Shown: positions 42,829-54,595 of the stretch, piece after piece | Position numbering within the stretch: position 1 is the first letter of the stretch | Layout of the letters: each line of letters opens with the position of its first letter | NCBI RefSeq assembly: GCF_008831285.2 | Contig: NC_045150.1 | Span: 13,933,868-13,997,867 of the forward strand | Length of the DNA stretch: 64,000 nucleotides | DNA from: Nymphaea colorata | Taxonomy: Eukaryota; Streptophyta; Magnoliopsida; Nymphaeales; Nymphaeaceae | Direction of reading: 5' to 3' | Position numbers and translations under genes: made by a program | Notes under the pieces: model-generated | Told to the model about the DNA's origin: nothing | Seen by the model: only the letters and a program-made list of their open reading frames with translations | Databases searched by the model: none

Positions 42829-45372
42829 CTAGCAGTCACCGAATACAATGAGGAGAGCCATTGGAATTTATCAGAGTAAGGTGTAGTCCATGGAAACCTA
42901 GCTGGATAATATATGTGGATATTGTAGTTCGGTGACCATGTTGGACACAAGTCCAATTGAATTTGAATGTTAACTAAAATCAAATCTACTTAATATCAGT
43001 TTCGACCTTTATGTCATCGGAAAAGTTGAACTCCAACTAGTTGGAGATGTTCAAGTGAGTGGAAGGAGAACTAAGATAGGGTTTAGAGCTGCGTCGGTAT
43101 TAGAGAACGTGGCTGTGCTGCATGCCGAGAATGAAGGATCTGATCCAGATCTGGTGCTGTGTAAGACAGGTTGTTTGTTCAGGCAGGAACACATGTTTTG
43201 CCCATTCATGGTTCTCTTTTGAGCTTACCTTAGCTTGCTGTCAGCCATAAATTTTTTGGTCGAGGAGCACTAATAAGCAAAACAGTGTAGGTAGGTGGGG
43301 GCCCTGTGGAGCGAGCATGTGCCCCACGGATCTCATTATATAAAAGTTAAAATTAGTGGTTGAATTTGGGTGAATCTGGTCCAGTTAAATAGGACAGTCG
43401 TACACGACTCAGGTCACTAATGACCTCAAAGCCAATCGAAAATTTGTTAACTATAAACTTCATGCTCAATGAAAAAAAAATGGGGTACCTTGAACATATA
43501 TATATATATATATATATATATGGTAATAAAGTCAGTTAAATTTGTTTGCCTCCACTATGAAAATGGTACAGATCTTTCCCTGTATCTGTCACCAAAATAT
43601 TCATGCTTTTATTTTATTATGCCATTAAACATATATCGCTTTATTGTGTGATAAAATTTTCAAGTTTCTGTGATATGATGTTTTATAGCTTACCCAATAA
43701 GGTGGAGGTGGTACTATCAGGCAGGACCAGTTGCTTGGACCATATCTGGTCTAGTTAATTCACACATGGTAGATATAGTCCAAACAAAAGCTAACGTGAA
43801 CCCAATTCATACTCGTGTATGCCTTTCTTGTTTTCTTGATCAAGGCCCCTACCCCCTAGTTAACGGAAAAAACGTTTCTCCTCCATAAAGGTCTACACCT
43901 GCAAGATGTTAAGCTGTGTCCTGGTGTACAGCTAGTTTGCAAAAACAGGTATTTAAATTTGATAAGAGTTCAACATGATTCCGAACCAGCGAGTTTTATT
44001 AGCCTTGCATGGCAACAAAACATTAGGATCTTTTCAAGACTAAATTTCCTTTAAGCTTTATATCATTTCTGGTGGTTTGAGTTCTCCTAATAACAAAGAT
44101 GACAGTAAAATCCTTCAGAAAAGGGGTGAAGATCCAGCAAGCACCATATACCATTATTAGTTGCCAAATTTATAATTTTATAACTTTTGGGTACCACGAG
44201 ATTCTCGGAAGTTTCCTCTCCACATGAAATGCACATTTCTTACTTGCCATAAATTTCCTTCATGCGTCCAATTTCACTTATGGTTACCACAATTTTATAG
44301 ATAGCAAAGTAGATAGCTGGTCTTGGCCTTTTTTCTGCTATCCATGCTTTTGTTCAATAAGTATTTTAACTGTTTGCTTGTTCATAGGGTTAGCACTCTT
44401 CACTATTAAAGGGTCTGTTAATGGGTCTTGAAAATTTGAGACAATATAGTGTTTAAAGTGTATTGTTGTCCGACTTTTTTCACACTTTGCACATAAACAC
44501 TTCATGCCAGGCATGGAGATTATCATATCCTTTTCGGAAAGAAGGGGTAACCATTCATTTTTTAGCTTCCACTTCCATTCATGAGACATTATCACACTCT
44601 AAGAATCTCATCCTTCCATGTTTAACAATGGATGGTAAATGGGGATATGCTTTATGCCTGGGTTGTTCTTGAATCAGACTAAATATAATGCAGTTTGTCA
44701 GCTTGAATATTTGGCCCTTAATAATTCTAGTTTTACATCCTTTGAGAGAATGTCCTAAGCAAATCCTTCTAAATGAGTCTTATCGGTCTTAAGTCTTAAC
44801 AAGTTTCTGACCAGTTCTTCCATGTACTTCAGTATTACAGGTCAAGGGCCACTTTGTTATCTGTTGGTTTCTTACTTTTTGAGCCAGAACATCATACTGG
44901 AAACCATTTCTCATCTAATGGAAGTTCATCTTTATTGAGTCTTTAAGTTAAATATTGGAAAAATGAAGTGAAAAATCTGATCATGTAAAGCAGTAGATTT
45001 CTACATTAGATTGCTTCTATTGTCCTTGGTTTTGCTATAACATTATTTCTTGAAGTGCACTAGTGTTAGCCTCTGGCTTACAAGGTTAGATGCAAGAAGA
45101 TACAGCACACTCATAAACTCCTCAAACTCACCCACTCAAACCCTAATCCTAGATTAGGGTTCCTTCCTCCCAGAGCAATGGCCTTCTAATGGATGTGCTG
45201 CCCCCTAATTACAACAGCCGACTACCTTTATAGTTGATACCAGGTCAGTCCCATGGACCCAATCCTAGAGGCTCTCAGTCCCACCCTCCACCATATCTTT
45301 CATAGTTTCTTCACATGGCCTGCTTTGAGTATCATAGTTAGTAAAATTATGGGCCTCAGCCTTGATGTAGTT
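42829..45372. other. no gene supported
   Basis: AT-rich with an (AT)n run at 43495-43521. Short frames on either strand (for example about 44338-44595, minus) carry no recognised motif. A small inverted telomere-like palindrome is at 45139-45161. Confidence 0.4.
45139..45161. repeat. telobox-containing palindrome
   Basis: AACCCTAATC (45139-45148), CTA, GATTAGGGTT (45152-45161): perfect 10-bp arms each containing the plant telobox core AACCCTAA/TTAGGGTT. Confidence 0.85.
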
Positions 45373-46817
45373 TCACATCTCCACAAAATTCAGGGCCAGG
45401 AAAGTAATGTTGAAAACACTACGGGGCTCAATGTCTTTCTTTTCCATCTGGTGAAAAGGGGAAACTATGTTCACTCTACCTAGGTGTTCTGCATTATGAG
45501 TTGCTGCCATCTCGGCCTCAGGTTTCTTAACCTCAACTAGAGTGAAAAGGAATTGCCAATTCAACTGCAAGAGTTCAATCATGTCTATATTTACACCCTT
45601 ACGGATTTGGTTACAATCCTTCAATCTGGTTTCTTGCAATACTCTTTTGTATGTCAGTCTGCATCCAAGTTAAAACTTGTCATGATCAGCATTCAACAGT
45701 CCATCACTTGATCCCATGTAGATAAGGAACAAGGCCTCTTCGCCAACACAATAGGGCTTATATGGGAATGCTTTTCCATTACCCCAAAAGGAAATATATC
45801 CTACAGATATGGAGGCAGTGTGGCATGCCCCTAACGTTGGTGGTTGTAACAAGCTACCTTGTACATAAGGTGCCGGTTTGGTTCCCTCATAGTATTCAAT
45901 CATTGGTCTGCCATATGCACGTGAATATAGCCATATGTCATTATTGATGTTTGAGGATTCACTTGTGGAGCCAAAGGCCTTGATGCTACTTCCATCAAAT
46001 TCTATCATGCATTAGAACTTCTCCAAGATTTCACTACAGTAGGGATGGTCCCTAGGCTAGTAAAGCATGTGTCCCTCCTTGTGGAATGAAGCTGTTGTTC
46101 TGTAGAAATTTTCCCATGAACACCCTCTGCTACTTCTAGCACATACCTGTCTTTTACCATGGCAACATAAGCATCTAAACCATCTCTAGGTGATTTGTTA
46201 TGTTCCTCCAAATATCCCATTAACTCAGTCTCAATTTCAGCATCAGCCAACGCTTTTTTGAAACATATCAAAATAGGTTCAGTGTCCAGGTGTATTGAGG
46301 TAGTTGGGGGCCAGCCGTCAACGATGACACTAAGTATAGCACATGATTGAACCATCATTTGGCAGCTGCATAGAGTCATACTAAAGCCATTGCTATGTCT
46401 TTTGGAAACATCCTCCCCAAGGCTAACTCCATGATAATTGTTTCTTTCACTAGCCTCGATGTTGGCAAGGAGACAAGCAACCCAACACCACACCACTGAG
46501 GAGCTTCCAATATTCTCAAAATTCTTAAGATTCCCCTGAGTGTAGGCAACCCAAACTTCTATATTTGAGATCAAATCATTGACCACAGGACTCTCTATAT
46601 CATCCAACAGCACCTTTTCAGTTTCATAGCTGGGCACCTTAGTGTTCGCATCCCCAAATTTCTTTGGTTTTGGTTTTTGGAGTGCTCCAAAAAAATGAAG
46701 TTTTGTTTTGAAAATGAGAGAAAAGGGCTCGCTCGTTGGTACGGAGATCGACCGTTTCCGGCACCTTGACCAGGGATAATCCACCCAAAGGCTATGTTTA
46801 TTATTGATGCATTTCAC
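45373..46817 (-). pseudogene. unidentified coding-like block, frames broken
   Basis: Three successive minus-strand frames in order: 46817-46005 (270 residues; includes NGFSMTLCSCQMMVQ, VDGWPPTTSIHLDTEP, SPRDGLDAYVAMVKDRYVLE), 46008-45670 (112 residues; NNDIWLYSRAYGRPMIEYYE, GACHTASISVGYISFWGNGK) and 45639-45373 (88 residues; VKKPEAEMAATHNAEHLGR). The second begins at the stop of the first, so a single frameshift would join them. The amino-acid composition is protein-like throughout and no introns are obvious, suggesting one long exon or a processed copy. I do not recognise the family. A retroelement gag-like region was considered but there is no zinc knuckle or LTR. Confidence 0.45.
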
Positions 46818-48179
46818 TTTCGCTTGAACATCTTTTCTATTTTATATGCAGTGTAGAAAAATATTGAAAGTTTGATACTTCAAACTTTTAAAAAGGTTCT
46901 TGAACAATTACTTGAGAATGTGAACTATTTTAGGGAAAACTAGAATTGGGAAATCATTGTAAATATCATGTGGCAAGCTTGAGAAATCATTTTGAAATCA
47001 TTTTAGTGTTCTCTTAAGATTTTAAGTAAGTTTGAGTTTTTTTCTAATTCGGTTACTACATAGCTAGAGCTTCATCTCATCTTGCTTAAATTCTGTTGAA
47101 GAGGTGCTTGTGATCATAAGTGATATCAAGTGAGTGTAAATACATAAATGCATTGATCCTATATGATTGGAAAGGAAAATGATTCATTCCTACCATAACA
47201 TTCATCTAAGGGCATTCGTACCATAACATACATCTAAGATTTTTGTTTTGATAACTATCGTATATAAGAAGGAAAAACTGAACAACTATGCATGGATAAT
47301 ATGTAAGAAATATTCAAGGAAAGAAGAGAGTATGACTTAACTATGAAATGAGATATTATCTCATCTTCTCATGCTCCCGGCGCACTTGAACATAGCCCCT
47401 TGACTCTAAAATAGAGATTGAGAGCTATCTCATATGACCACGGAAAATGAGGAAGAGAAAATAGGAGAAGCAAAACAAGAGTATATTCAAGAAATAAGAT
47501 AACATGATTTAAGCATAAAATGAAATATCACTTCACCTTCTCATGCTCTCGGTGCACTTAAGAATAGCCAACGAATGAAAGGAATGGAGAAGGATGTTAG
47601 TTACATACCTCTATAGAGAATAATTTGAGGAAAAAATGATCACCCTTTCTTTGGAATGATCTTAGCCTCACCTTGAATGAAGTTCTAAGATGATGAAGAG
47701 GAGGCCTCCAAGAGATCTTCGTGCTCCCTTGAAAGTTTGTAGTTTGATGAACCTTGCTCCAAATAGGAGAAGCAGAAGAAGAATGAGAAGGAAAGAAGAA
47801 GAAGAAAATGGAGGAAAGAGCTAAATCTCTAAGTCCTCAAGTGAAAATGTACTAGAGCTTCTCCAAGGGCTAGCACATGCCCAAAAGGGGGGGGGGGGGG
47901 GGGGGAAATGAGGGTTTTTATAGTTTTGGAGCCAAAAATCGAAATTTGAATTTTTTTGAATTTCACAACATTTTCATCTGAATTTCAAATAATTTTGAAT
48001 TATTTTCAAAATTTTTCAGAAAAATAGGTTTTGACTAAGTGGGATTGACCATTAAACCTACAAACACCATTTTGGGGTGTGGGCAGGGCTAATGCCCACC
48101 CTAGAATACCAAAACTACCCTCCAAGGGGTGGTTTTAGGCATGAAAATGAAGGGGGAGGGTGCATGCCACGCGCAGAGC
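46818..48179. other. no gene; repeated AT-rich sequence and a 19-G run
   Basis: Contains two similar stretches around 47320-47400 and 47490-47570 (ATGAAATGAGATATTATCTC / ATGAAATATCACTTCACC, then CTTCTCATGCTC), a diverged direct repeat of about 170-bp spacing. An uninterrupted G run of 19 lies at 47887-47905. Confidence 0.5.
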
Positions 48180-48270
48180 ATGTCAATGTGCGACACGCCA
48201 CAAGCGCTGCGCGTGAGCGGGCGCTCGCTTGCGAGCGCTCGCTCAAGCGAGCACTTACTCGAGCGCTCAC
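48180..48270. repeat. GC-rich palindrome cluster
   Basis: GCGCTCGC-TT-GCGAGCGC (8-bp arms, about 48219-48236) is followed directly by GCTCGCT-CA-AGCGAGC (7-bp arms) and then CACTTACTCGAGCGCTC. All are built from the word GCGCTCG/CGAGCGC, in sharp contrast to the AT-rich flanks. Confidence 0.7.
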
Positions 48271-48279
48271 ACTTCCAGG

Positions 48280-50640
48280 CGCATGCTCCTTCCCTCATCA
48301 TTTTTTTTTTAAATTTAGATAAAATCTAATATTATAAAAATTGTTATTTATATAGGAAGCATAAAATATTTTTATTTAAAATGTAAAACAAAAGGTTTTA
48401 TTGTTGAAAATGGGCAACTGACTCCATTTTGAGCTACTCCGGGCTCGTTTTGAATCTAGATTTGATTCAATTAGCCACTGACGTGTTCAAAGCTTCATAA
48501 ACATATTTTGGTGCGAGGATAAAGTATAAAACAAGAGAAAGATCTGTGCACGTGCGCGTGACGCTTATAGCACGAGACCTTGTCTTTTTGAACTTGATTT
48601 TTTATTTTGAGTTTGAAACGCTAGATTTGGATCTAAACTTAGTTTACAAATTCATTTTGGATTGAATAGTCACAAATTTGCTTTAAATCCAAATAATAAA
48701 ATAATGGCATTTTTTTTTGAAAAATTTGGGGTGATAACACTTAGAAGGTTTAGTCCATTCGATCGGCTTCAACTTCATGGACATCGACCACAAGGTGGGA
48801 CGTCCTTTGCCACTATCAAACTTCTCAGGTGTGAACTTGATGATGGGGGCACCAGTTTGACCAACACTTGAATTTACTATATCATCTTTAGCCAACAATT
48901 GAACGTGAAGACGTGATTAACATTTATGCCTATGGTGTTGTGCACTGGGTAGCTGTTTTAATTGCATGGAATTTTTTTTCTTCATGGTTTTGGTTGTTGG
49001 AGTTCACGTACTGATTTGAATAGGATCTGCTGAACTGACTGCTACAAGTTTACTTCTCCATGTAGTTCTCTTTCGGCAAATCAGTATACTAGAACATCCC
49101 AACCACCTTAGGAGAGGTAACTCCTTTGACTGACATGTTTGTTACGGTCTGGTTTTCTCTTGAAAAGTAATGCTTGTACTTTTGTTCTCTTTGACAGGAT
49201 TTTAGTTGGTTGAGCTGTTGAAATGTGATGAGATAAAAAGGTGTGTCATGAAGAATCCACCTGTTTTGATATTTTTGTACAGAGAAACCCTACTTAGGAG
49301 ATAGTTAACCATATTAGAGTGCAATATTTCTCCTGCATTTCTCTTTCACGTTCTAGGCAGGAAAGAAATAAAAGGAAGGAGAAAGAAAGTGAAGAAAGAA
49401 CTTCAATTAGGGGCAGAGAGATGAAACCAAGTGCAAGCATCTGTTTAGGTATGTAATGTTCTTTTTTTTTTTTTTATCAATATCATAAAATGCATGTTAT
49501 GAGTAAGATGCTTGTTAGATCATCAAGTTGTAACTAAATTGCGTAAGATCAAAGTATTGATTCCAAACATTGTTTCACATTTACTTCATTAACAAGTCAT
49601 GACATGGTAAATAGCTAAAAGTACTCCAGCATGCTTGAGTGACTTGTTTTTTTAACATTATAGTGGTAGGTATTAAACTCTTTGATCGATGCATTAGTTA
49701 CTCTAACAAGCGGACAAACTTGCTTTGCGAATGGCAATATGCTGCAGGCAGCAGCAACATGTAGCTTGCGCAAATGGAGATAGTGCTTTCTGCTATTTTT
49801 ATTGGCATATATTAAATGGTGGCCAAACTCAAGTCCCTCCCAAACCAGCACATGGCCAATGCTGGTGGGGTGCCAGGAGAGTGCACTTAATAAACGCCGG
49901 GAAAGGTTATGTTCTATAAGATATGGGATGATTTGATGTTTGTATTACTTCTGTCGTAATAACTTACTACTATAATTTCTGTTGTAAGTGCATCTATGGA
50001 GTTGGGCTAAATGATGGGTGATTCTTTCTGGATTGGCTGATTGACTCTCAAGTCAGGCTTCTACAAAAAATTGGTGGATTTTTTGGACTCTTGGACTTGA
50101 CCCTTGCATCTGATTGAGTTTTTTTCGCCAATTCATGCTGATTTGGACCAATTCTTATTGCAATGGGTGCCACCATGTTGGCATAAATTGGGGGGGGGGG
50201 GGGGGGGGGTTCTGCCTAACTCTAATTTGCTAGCTAAAAAAAAGGACAAGAGAGCCTTCTTAATTTCCATGCACTTTTTGTTCACTTTCTGTGCATAGGA
50301 TTTTTTTTGCACAGTTGCCCAATTTCATTGATTTGGATGTACTTTCAAATTTTAGCCAACAATTCATAGTATTAGTTTTCACCTTTCCACATTTATCCTT
50401 ATATGAGGCAGTATCGACTCTTGCTTATCTGAGGCATTTTAGTCATTTGGCACCCGTGCATCGAACACTAAATTTGTTTCAGCGTGTGGTCTCTCTTTGA
50501 CAATGGTAAGTGAGACAAAGTCTTGCTTTCTTACTCCGTTTCATATGAAATTCGGATTAAGTGCAAGGGACAGGTGGGACGCCACAAATTGGCCTATGTG
50601 GGCAACTGCCCACACAGACCCATTGGTGCTGAAGTAAGAA
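48280..50640. other. no gene supported; 20-G run
   Basis: AT-rich. Short frames (for example 49725-49919 plus) show no family. A G run of 20 lies at 50190-50209. Confidence 0.4.
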
Positions 50641-50644
50641 CGAA

Positions 50645-50915
50645 CCCCAATGGGCCGGCCTGGGTCAGCCCGATGGGGCTAGATCCATAATATTAAAAAC
50701 ATACATTTTTAATTTAATAATATATATTTATTATTTAAAATACAATTTCGATTCAAAAAATAATTTATAATTTTTTTTTATTATAACCGAGATGGGCCAT
50801 GTCAGGACCGGCCCAGACCCTATACCTGAATAACATGCCCGGGCCCGATACGGGAACAGGCCCGAATTTCGGGTTGTTGGGCTCGACCCGGCCCGACCCG
50901 ATGCCCACCTCTAAT
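50645..50915. mobile_element. GGGCATCGGGCC-type MITE, copy 2
   Basis: GC-rich left end (CAATGGGCCGGCCTGGGTCA), AT-rich middle (TATTTATTATTTAAAATACA), GC-rich right end (CGACCCGGCCCGACCCGATG, then CCCA). The ends are inverted relative to each other. Confidence 0.65.
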
Positions 50916-51043
50916 AACAAAGCCTAAACAACGTATGACACCTGGTGCTAATATATTGGTTTGTGAATTGAATTGATTTTTCACCAGCCTCCGGTTTAAA
51001 CCGTGGCGGAACCACTTGTCTGACTTAAATTAATTTTTTTTAA

Positions 51044-51049
<6 letters not shown>

Positions 51050-51118
<69 letters not shown>
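51050..51118. repeat. (AT)n microsatellite
   Basis: About 69 bp of pure AT repeat. Confidence 0.95.
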
Positions 51119-51120
<2 letters not shown>

Positions 51121-51197
51121 TGCTGATTTACATATGAGTATTTCTATATGAGTGATTTTTCTCTCTCCACCACTGGATTTAACTCATTTTCTCTTCA

Positions 51198-51324
51198 CAC
51201 GGGCTGAAATATCGTTTTTTCAAAATTTTAATATACGACAAGTAAAATTTTATACGTAAATCTAAATTTTTTTTTTTGAGGTGGGGTCAAGGCCCATGAG
51301 GGCCCCCCTTGGCTCCGCCCCTGT
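51198..51324. repeat. GGGGTGGAGCC MITE family member
   Basis: CGGGCTGAAATATCG, TTCAAAATTTTAATATACGA and the closing GCCCCCCTTGGCTCCGCCCC match 58237-58425. Confidence 0.7.
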
Positions 51325-51710
51325 TTAATTCCTCACCTACTCATTGCACACTTGCTCACTCCTTTCATCCATTCTTTGCTTTTTACCGAGGTGGGTAAGA
51401 ATTTAGATGCCCGCATAAGGAGAAACACCAGAGTGCTATGTCTTCAAGTCCTAGTTAACTAATACAGGCCAACAATAAGATTCTATTCTCAGGAATAACA
51501 ACAACAATAATGGGAACGGAATTACAACATTTTTGTACTCTAGTTACCCTCTCTCGTTCCAAGGAATTTTCATTTTTCTTTCTAAAACATCATGATTTTA
51601 TCAGGATATATATGTTTGCATAAAGAAACTAAAATAGTTTGTAATTTTTTTCTTAAAAAAATAAAACTTATGTCGCCTTATTAAAAACATTGGTTATAGT
51701 AAATGTATTC
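51320..51710 (+). repeat. segmental duplicate of 58430-58850
   Basis: Shared long words include AACACCAGAG(T/C)GC, TTCTTCAAGTCCTAG, GGCCAACAATAAGA, TTTTATCAGGATATATAT and GAAACTAAAATAGTTTGTAA. Direct orientation, about 7.1 kb apart; each copy is preceded by a MITE of the same family, so the unit is MITE plus about 400 bp. Confidence 0.85.
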
Positions 51711-51719
51711 CTTCTTTTT

Positions 51720-51985
51720 TTTTATTAACAACAAATCATACAAGAACTCGGTCAAAGGCCATGTGTTAATTCCCTTGTTAATTTTGTTCTTATGGAAAGT
51801 GTTCTCCCCTTTTTTTTGCTCGAGCCCTCTCGAGCCCCATACATCGATTTCGTCTGATCATAGTTACTTTTTTGTTCTTATAGAGAGAGATTCCATTTTT
51901 TCTTGTTAAGTGGTATTTTGGGGGTTTAGGTCACCAGTAATAAGTATACTTAACCCGATCACCATTTAAAATGTATTCCCATGGC
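51720..51985 (+). repeat. duplicate of the 5.6-kb repeat with WAT1 intron-1 end
   Basis: See 5600-5960: same order (GATTTCGTCTGATCAT, TTATAGAGAGAGATTCCA, TATTTTGGGGGTTTAGG), ending in CCCGATCACCATTTAAAA as in WAT1 intron 1 at 30740. Confidence 0.7.
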
Positions 51986-52086
51986 TTAATGTATCAAACC
52001 AGTTCTGTCCCACCTCCTAATTACTCCTAATTAACTGCTGGTATCTGAATCCCAATTCAACCTACCAGGCAAAATGACAAATATAC

Positions 52087-52216
52087 CACTACAAGAACAT
52101 GAGGTTTACTGACGGCATGAAAATGACCCGTCAATAAAAAGAAAGTTTCACCTACGAAGTTCAAGAGCTATTAGTGAATAACTTTTTAGCGATGGTGCTG
52201 GCAGGTCATTAGAAAA
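52087..52216 (+). mobile_element. CACTA element left terminus
   Basis: CACTACAAGAACATGAGG is a canonical plant CACTA end, followed by subterminal TTTACTGACGGCATG, ATGACCCGTCAATA and AGCGATGGTGCTGGCAGGTC. No right end (TTCTTGTAGTG-like) was found. The MOM1-like last exon lies 146 bp inside this terminus. Confidence 0.65.
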
Positions 52217-52361
52217 CTTTTGATCTGTTTTCTTTACTCTAAATATGTGGTCAGGTTTATGCATTCTATTTCCGTGTTTGTTCATATCTAAAATTAAAAA
52301 AATTAAACTGAAGGTGCGCAATAAATGATTAAAATGGCAAGCTCTTATTCTTTTGCTGTAG

Positions 52362-52600
52362 GAAATATTTCCACCCTAGCACCGTTCCAGCAATCTGGAA
52401 ATGGTCCATATGGTTCTGCAGCTTATCACACACACCCAATATTAAATAGCCGTAGTGGACCTTCCTTTGTGCCCCTTCCAAGTGTTGGAGAACTCCAGAT
52501 GCCATGCACAAGCCTGAATCTGAGACCTGTAATGCCGGTGCCATCCTATCCATCGGCTGCAAATCCTGCTGCTCTTGTATACTTGTCTGACGATGATTAA
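52362..52600 (+). pseudogene. duplicated last exon of the MOM1-like gene, open
   Basis: Follows an acceptor (TTGCTGTAG|G). The frame is open through NISTLAPFQQSGNGPYGSAA, PILNSRSGPSFVPLPSVGEL, MPCTSLNLRPVMPVPSYPSA and ends ALVYLSDDD-TAA. It has 14 residues (YHTHPILNSR region) missing from the 25.5-kb copy and none of its frameshifts. Homology includes the intron acceptor and about 250 bp of 3' flank, so it was copied as DNA, not from mRNA. No other exon of the gene is nearby, so it cannot encode the protein by itself. Confidence 0.75.
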
Positions 52601-52856
52601 TTTTCCATTAACTAATTTCATGTCCAAATGAAGGCTGACTGCTGGAGATACCTCGCGTTTTGATCTTTGCATGGTTGGTCTCATGCCATTGAAGGATTAG
52701 TGCGCTCTGTCGGGTGGACAGGCTGCTGCACTGAGGTGATGAAGGCTCTGTATATAGTGTACAATATTCAAATGTAATTTGTTAATCATATTTAGTGCCA
52801 TTTTGATCCCTAGAGTCGAGGTTGGTGCAGCCGCTGTAGGTTTGATTTGTAGAATT

Positions 52857-52985
52857 TAAGGGGCCGAAATATCATTTTTCAAAATTTTTATATATGACAT
52901 GTGAAATTTTCTAAAATTTACATGTGATTTTTTTTTTTTTAGGTGGGGATAGGGCCCATGCCGGCCCCCCTTGGCTCCACCCCTG
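52857..52985. repeat. GGGGTGGAGCC MITE family member
   Basis: GGGGCCGAAATATCATTTTT ... CCCCCCTTGGCTCCACCCCT; right end very well preserved. Confidence 0.75.
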
Positions 52986-53340
52986 GATCCATCCTTCTCT
53001 GATCTCTGTAGGAAATCATGCACTTGCTTTCAGTACTATCTCGCATGATGCTCTCGCTATGTTTCAACTTGTGTATCGGTGTCCCTCCTTTTGCAGCACA
53101 AGGAGTTGATTCTATAGGAGCTCAAAATGAAGAAGCTAGCCTACATAGCCCCTGCTCTATCCGTCGCACTAACCTCCTCAAGGATACTGCGACTTTTTTT
53201 TACCCCATTTGGGCTGCAATGAATTTATCGGTGAAGCAATGGTTATAATATGAGATTGCTTCCAATTATACGCATATATGTATCAGATATGTAGATCTGT
53301 TTTTTAATAATTAAAGAACACTTGCTTCTTTTGAGAAGTA
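52986..53340 (+). repeat. segmental duplicate of 56291-56640
   Basis: Words such as TGTAGGAAATCATGCA, GTTTCAACTTGTGTAT, GAGTTGAT(T/C)CTATAGGAGC and TATATGTATCAGATATGTA are shared in the same order. Both copies directly follow a GGGGTGGAGCC MITE. No coding function recognised (first part open at 53018-53248 in this copy only). Confidence 0.85.
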
Positions 53341-53789
53341 TTTCAGTCTTTTGAGAAGCAAACAAGATATTGGCTCATTTACGACTCTTGTTTTTCAACA
53401 CTTTTCTTACATGCTAATGCTTAATGTTGTACTCTTTCTAAGTGCATGGAAAAACTGTCTGTGGGAGCTGTATTCTCCTGACTTAATTACTATCTGAATC
53501 CAGTTTAGTTGCTTCTCCAGCAGACCTGTGTGCCAGAAGCTGGACAAGTTCCTTCTCCTTTTTTCCTTTGCCCCACAGCATAGTGTACAGTCCTAAGATG
53601 ATCAATCTAGCATCAAGCACACTGAAACCACAAGGTGTTTCTGCTTACTGCATATCATTTCAAATTTCCATTCTGCATCTTGGTAACTTTATTTTATTGG
53701 AACCATATATTACATATAACTTGAACCAAATAATATAATATATGACCATACATTATATATACATCTTCATATATCACCATCTCATGAGG

Positions 53790-53950
53790 TTGGGTCAAAT
53801 TAAAGTTTCTAAATTTTGACAGAAGCCGAAATATCATTTTTCAAAATATTTATGTAAGACAAGTAAAATCTTCTAAACTTTACACTTAAATTAAAAAAAA
53901 AAATCAGTTGGGGCCAAGGCACATGCAACCCCCCTGGCTCCAACCCTGGT
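53790..53950. repeat. GGGGTGGAGCC MITE family member
   Basis: GAAGCCGAAATATCATTTTTC ... ACCCCCCTGGCTCCAACCCTGG, diverged. Confidence 0.65.
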
Positions 53951-54330
53951 TGTATGCTTGTATTATATATGCTGTAAATTAAAAACGTAAATACCTATAG
54001 TTATTATTTATAATAAAGTTGAAATTTCAGAATGTCTGTTATAAGGAAGCCGAGAAGAAATTAAGTAAAATCTATCAAATAGGAATGGAGAATAATTTAA
54101 GATGGCATTTGACAACATGAAAAATATATTTTTGGAGCATAGTCTTTCATGACTGCATTCTAATGCGTAAATAACGGAGCATTCCTGTGGTTGAGGAAAC
54201 TAAGGACAAAGTCGTTGAGCAAGTTGAGGACACTATCACTATGCTTGCATTTGACAGATCTGGAATCCGAGGCTGTATAAAAAGGGTGTATTTTGGAAGT
54301 TCCTCAGTTTAAACAAACTGAGGATTAAGC
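53951..54330. other. no feature seen
   Basis: AT-rich. 54280-54325 (AAAAAGGGTGTATTTTGG, GTTTAAAC) resembles 55130-55170, a small direct repeat. Confidence 0.4.
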
Positions 54331-54331
54331 A

Positions 54332-54595
54332 TGGGCATCGGGCCGGCTCAGTCCGGCCTGACGCCCGAAACCTGAGCCCGAGCCAAGCCCCAGGCCTAAA
54401 ACCGGAACCTGGGCCTAGCCCGGTTAAAATAAAAAAAACATTTTTTAAAATATAAAAATATTTTTTTGAATATAAAATATATTTTTAATAATATATATAT
54501 ATATTATTAAATAAAAATAATATGAAAAATAAATCAGACCGAATCGGGCAGACCCGGGCCCAGGCTCTACTAGACCTGGGCATAACCGATGCCCA
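54332..54595. mobile_element. GGGCATCGGGCC-type MITE, complete copy
   Basis: TGGGCATCGG at the left and CCGATGCCCA at the right are exact inverted ends; GC-rich arms enclose an AT-rich core (TTAATAATATATATATATAT). Best-defined of three copies (others at 29312 and 50645). Confidence 0.8.
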
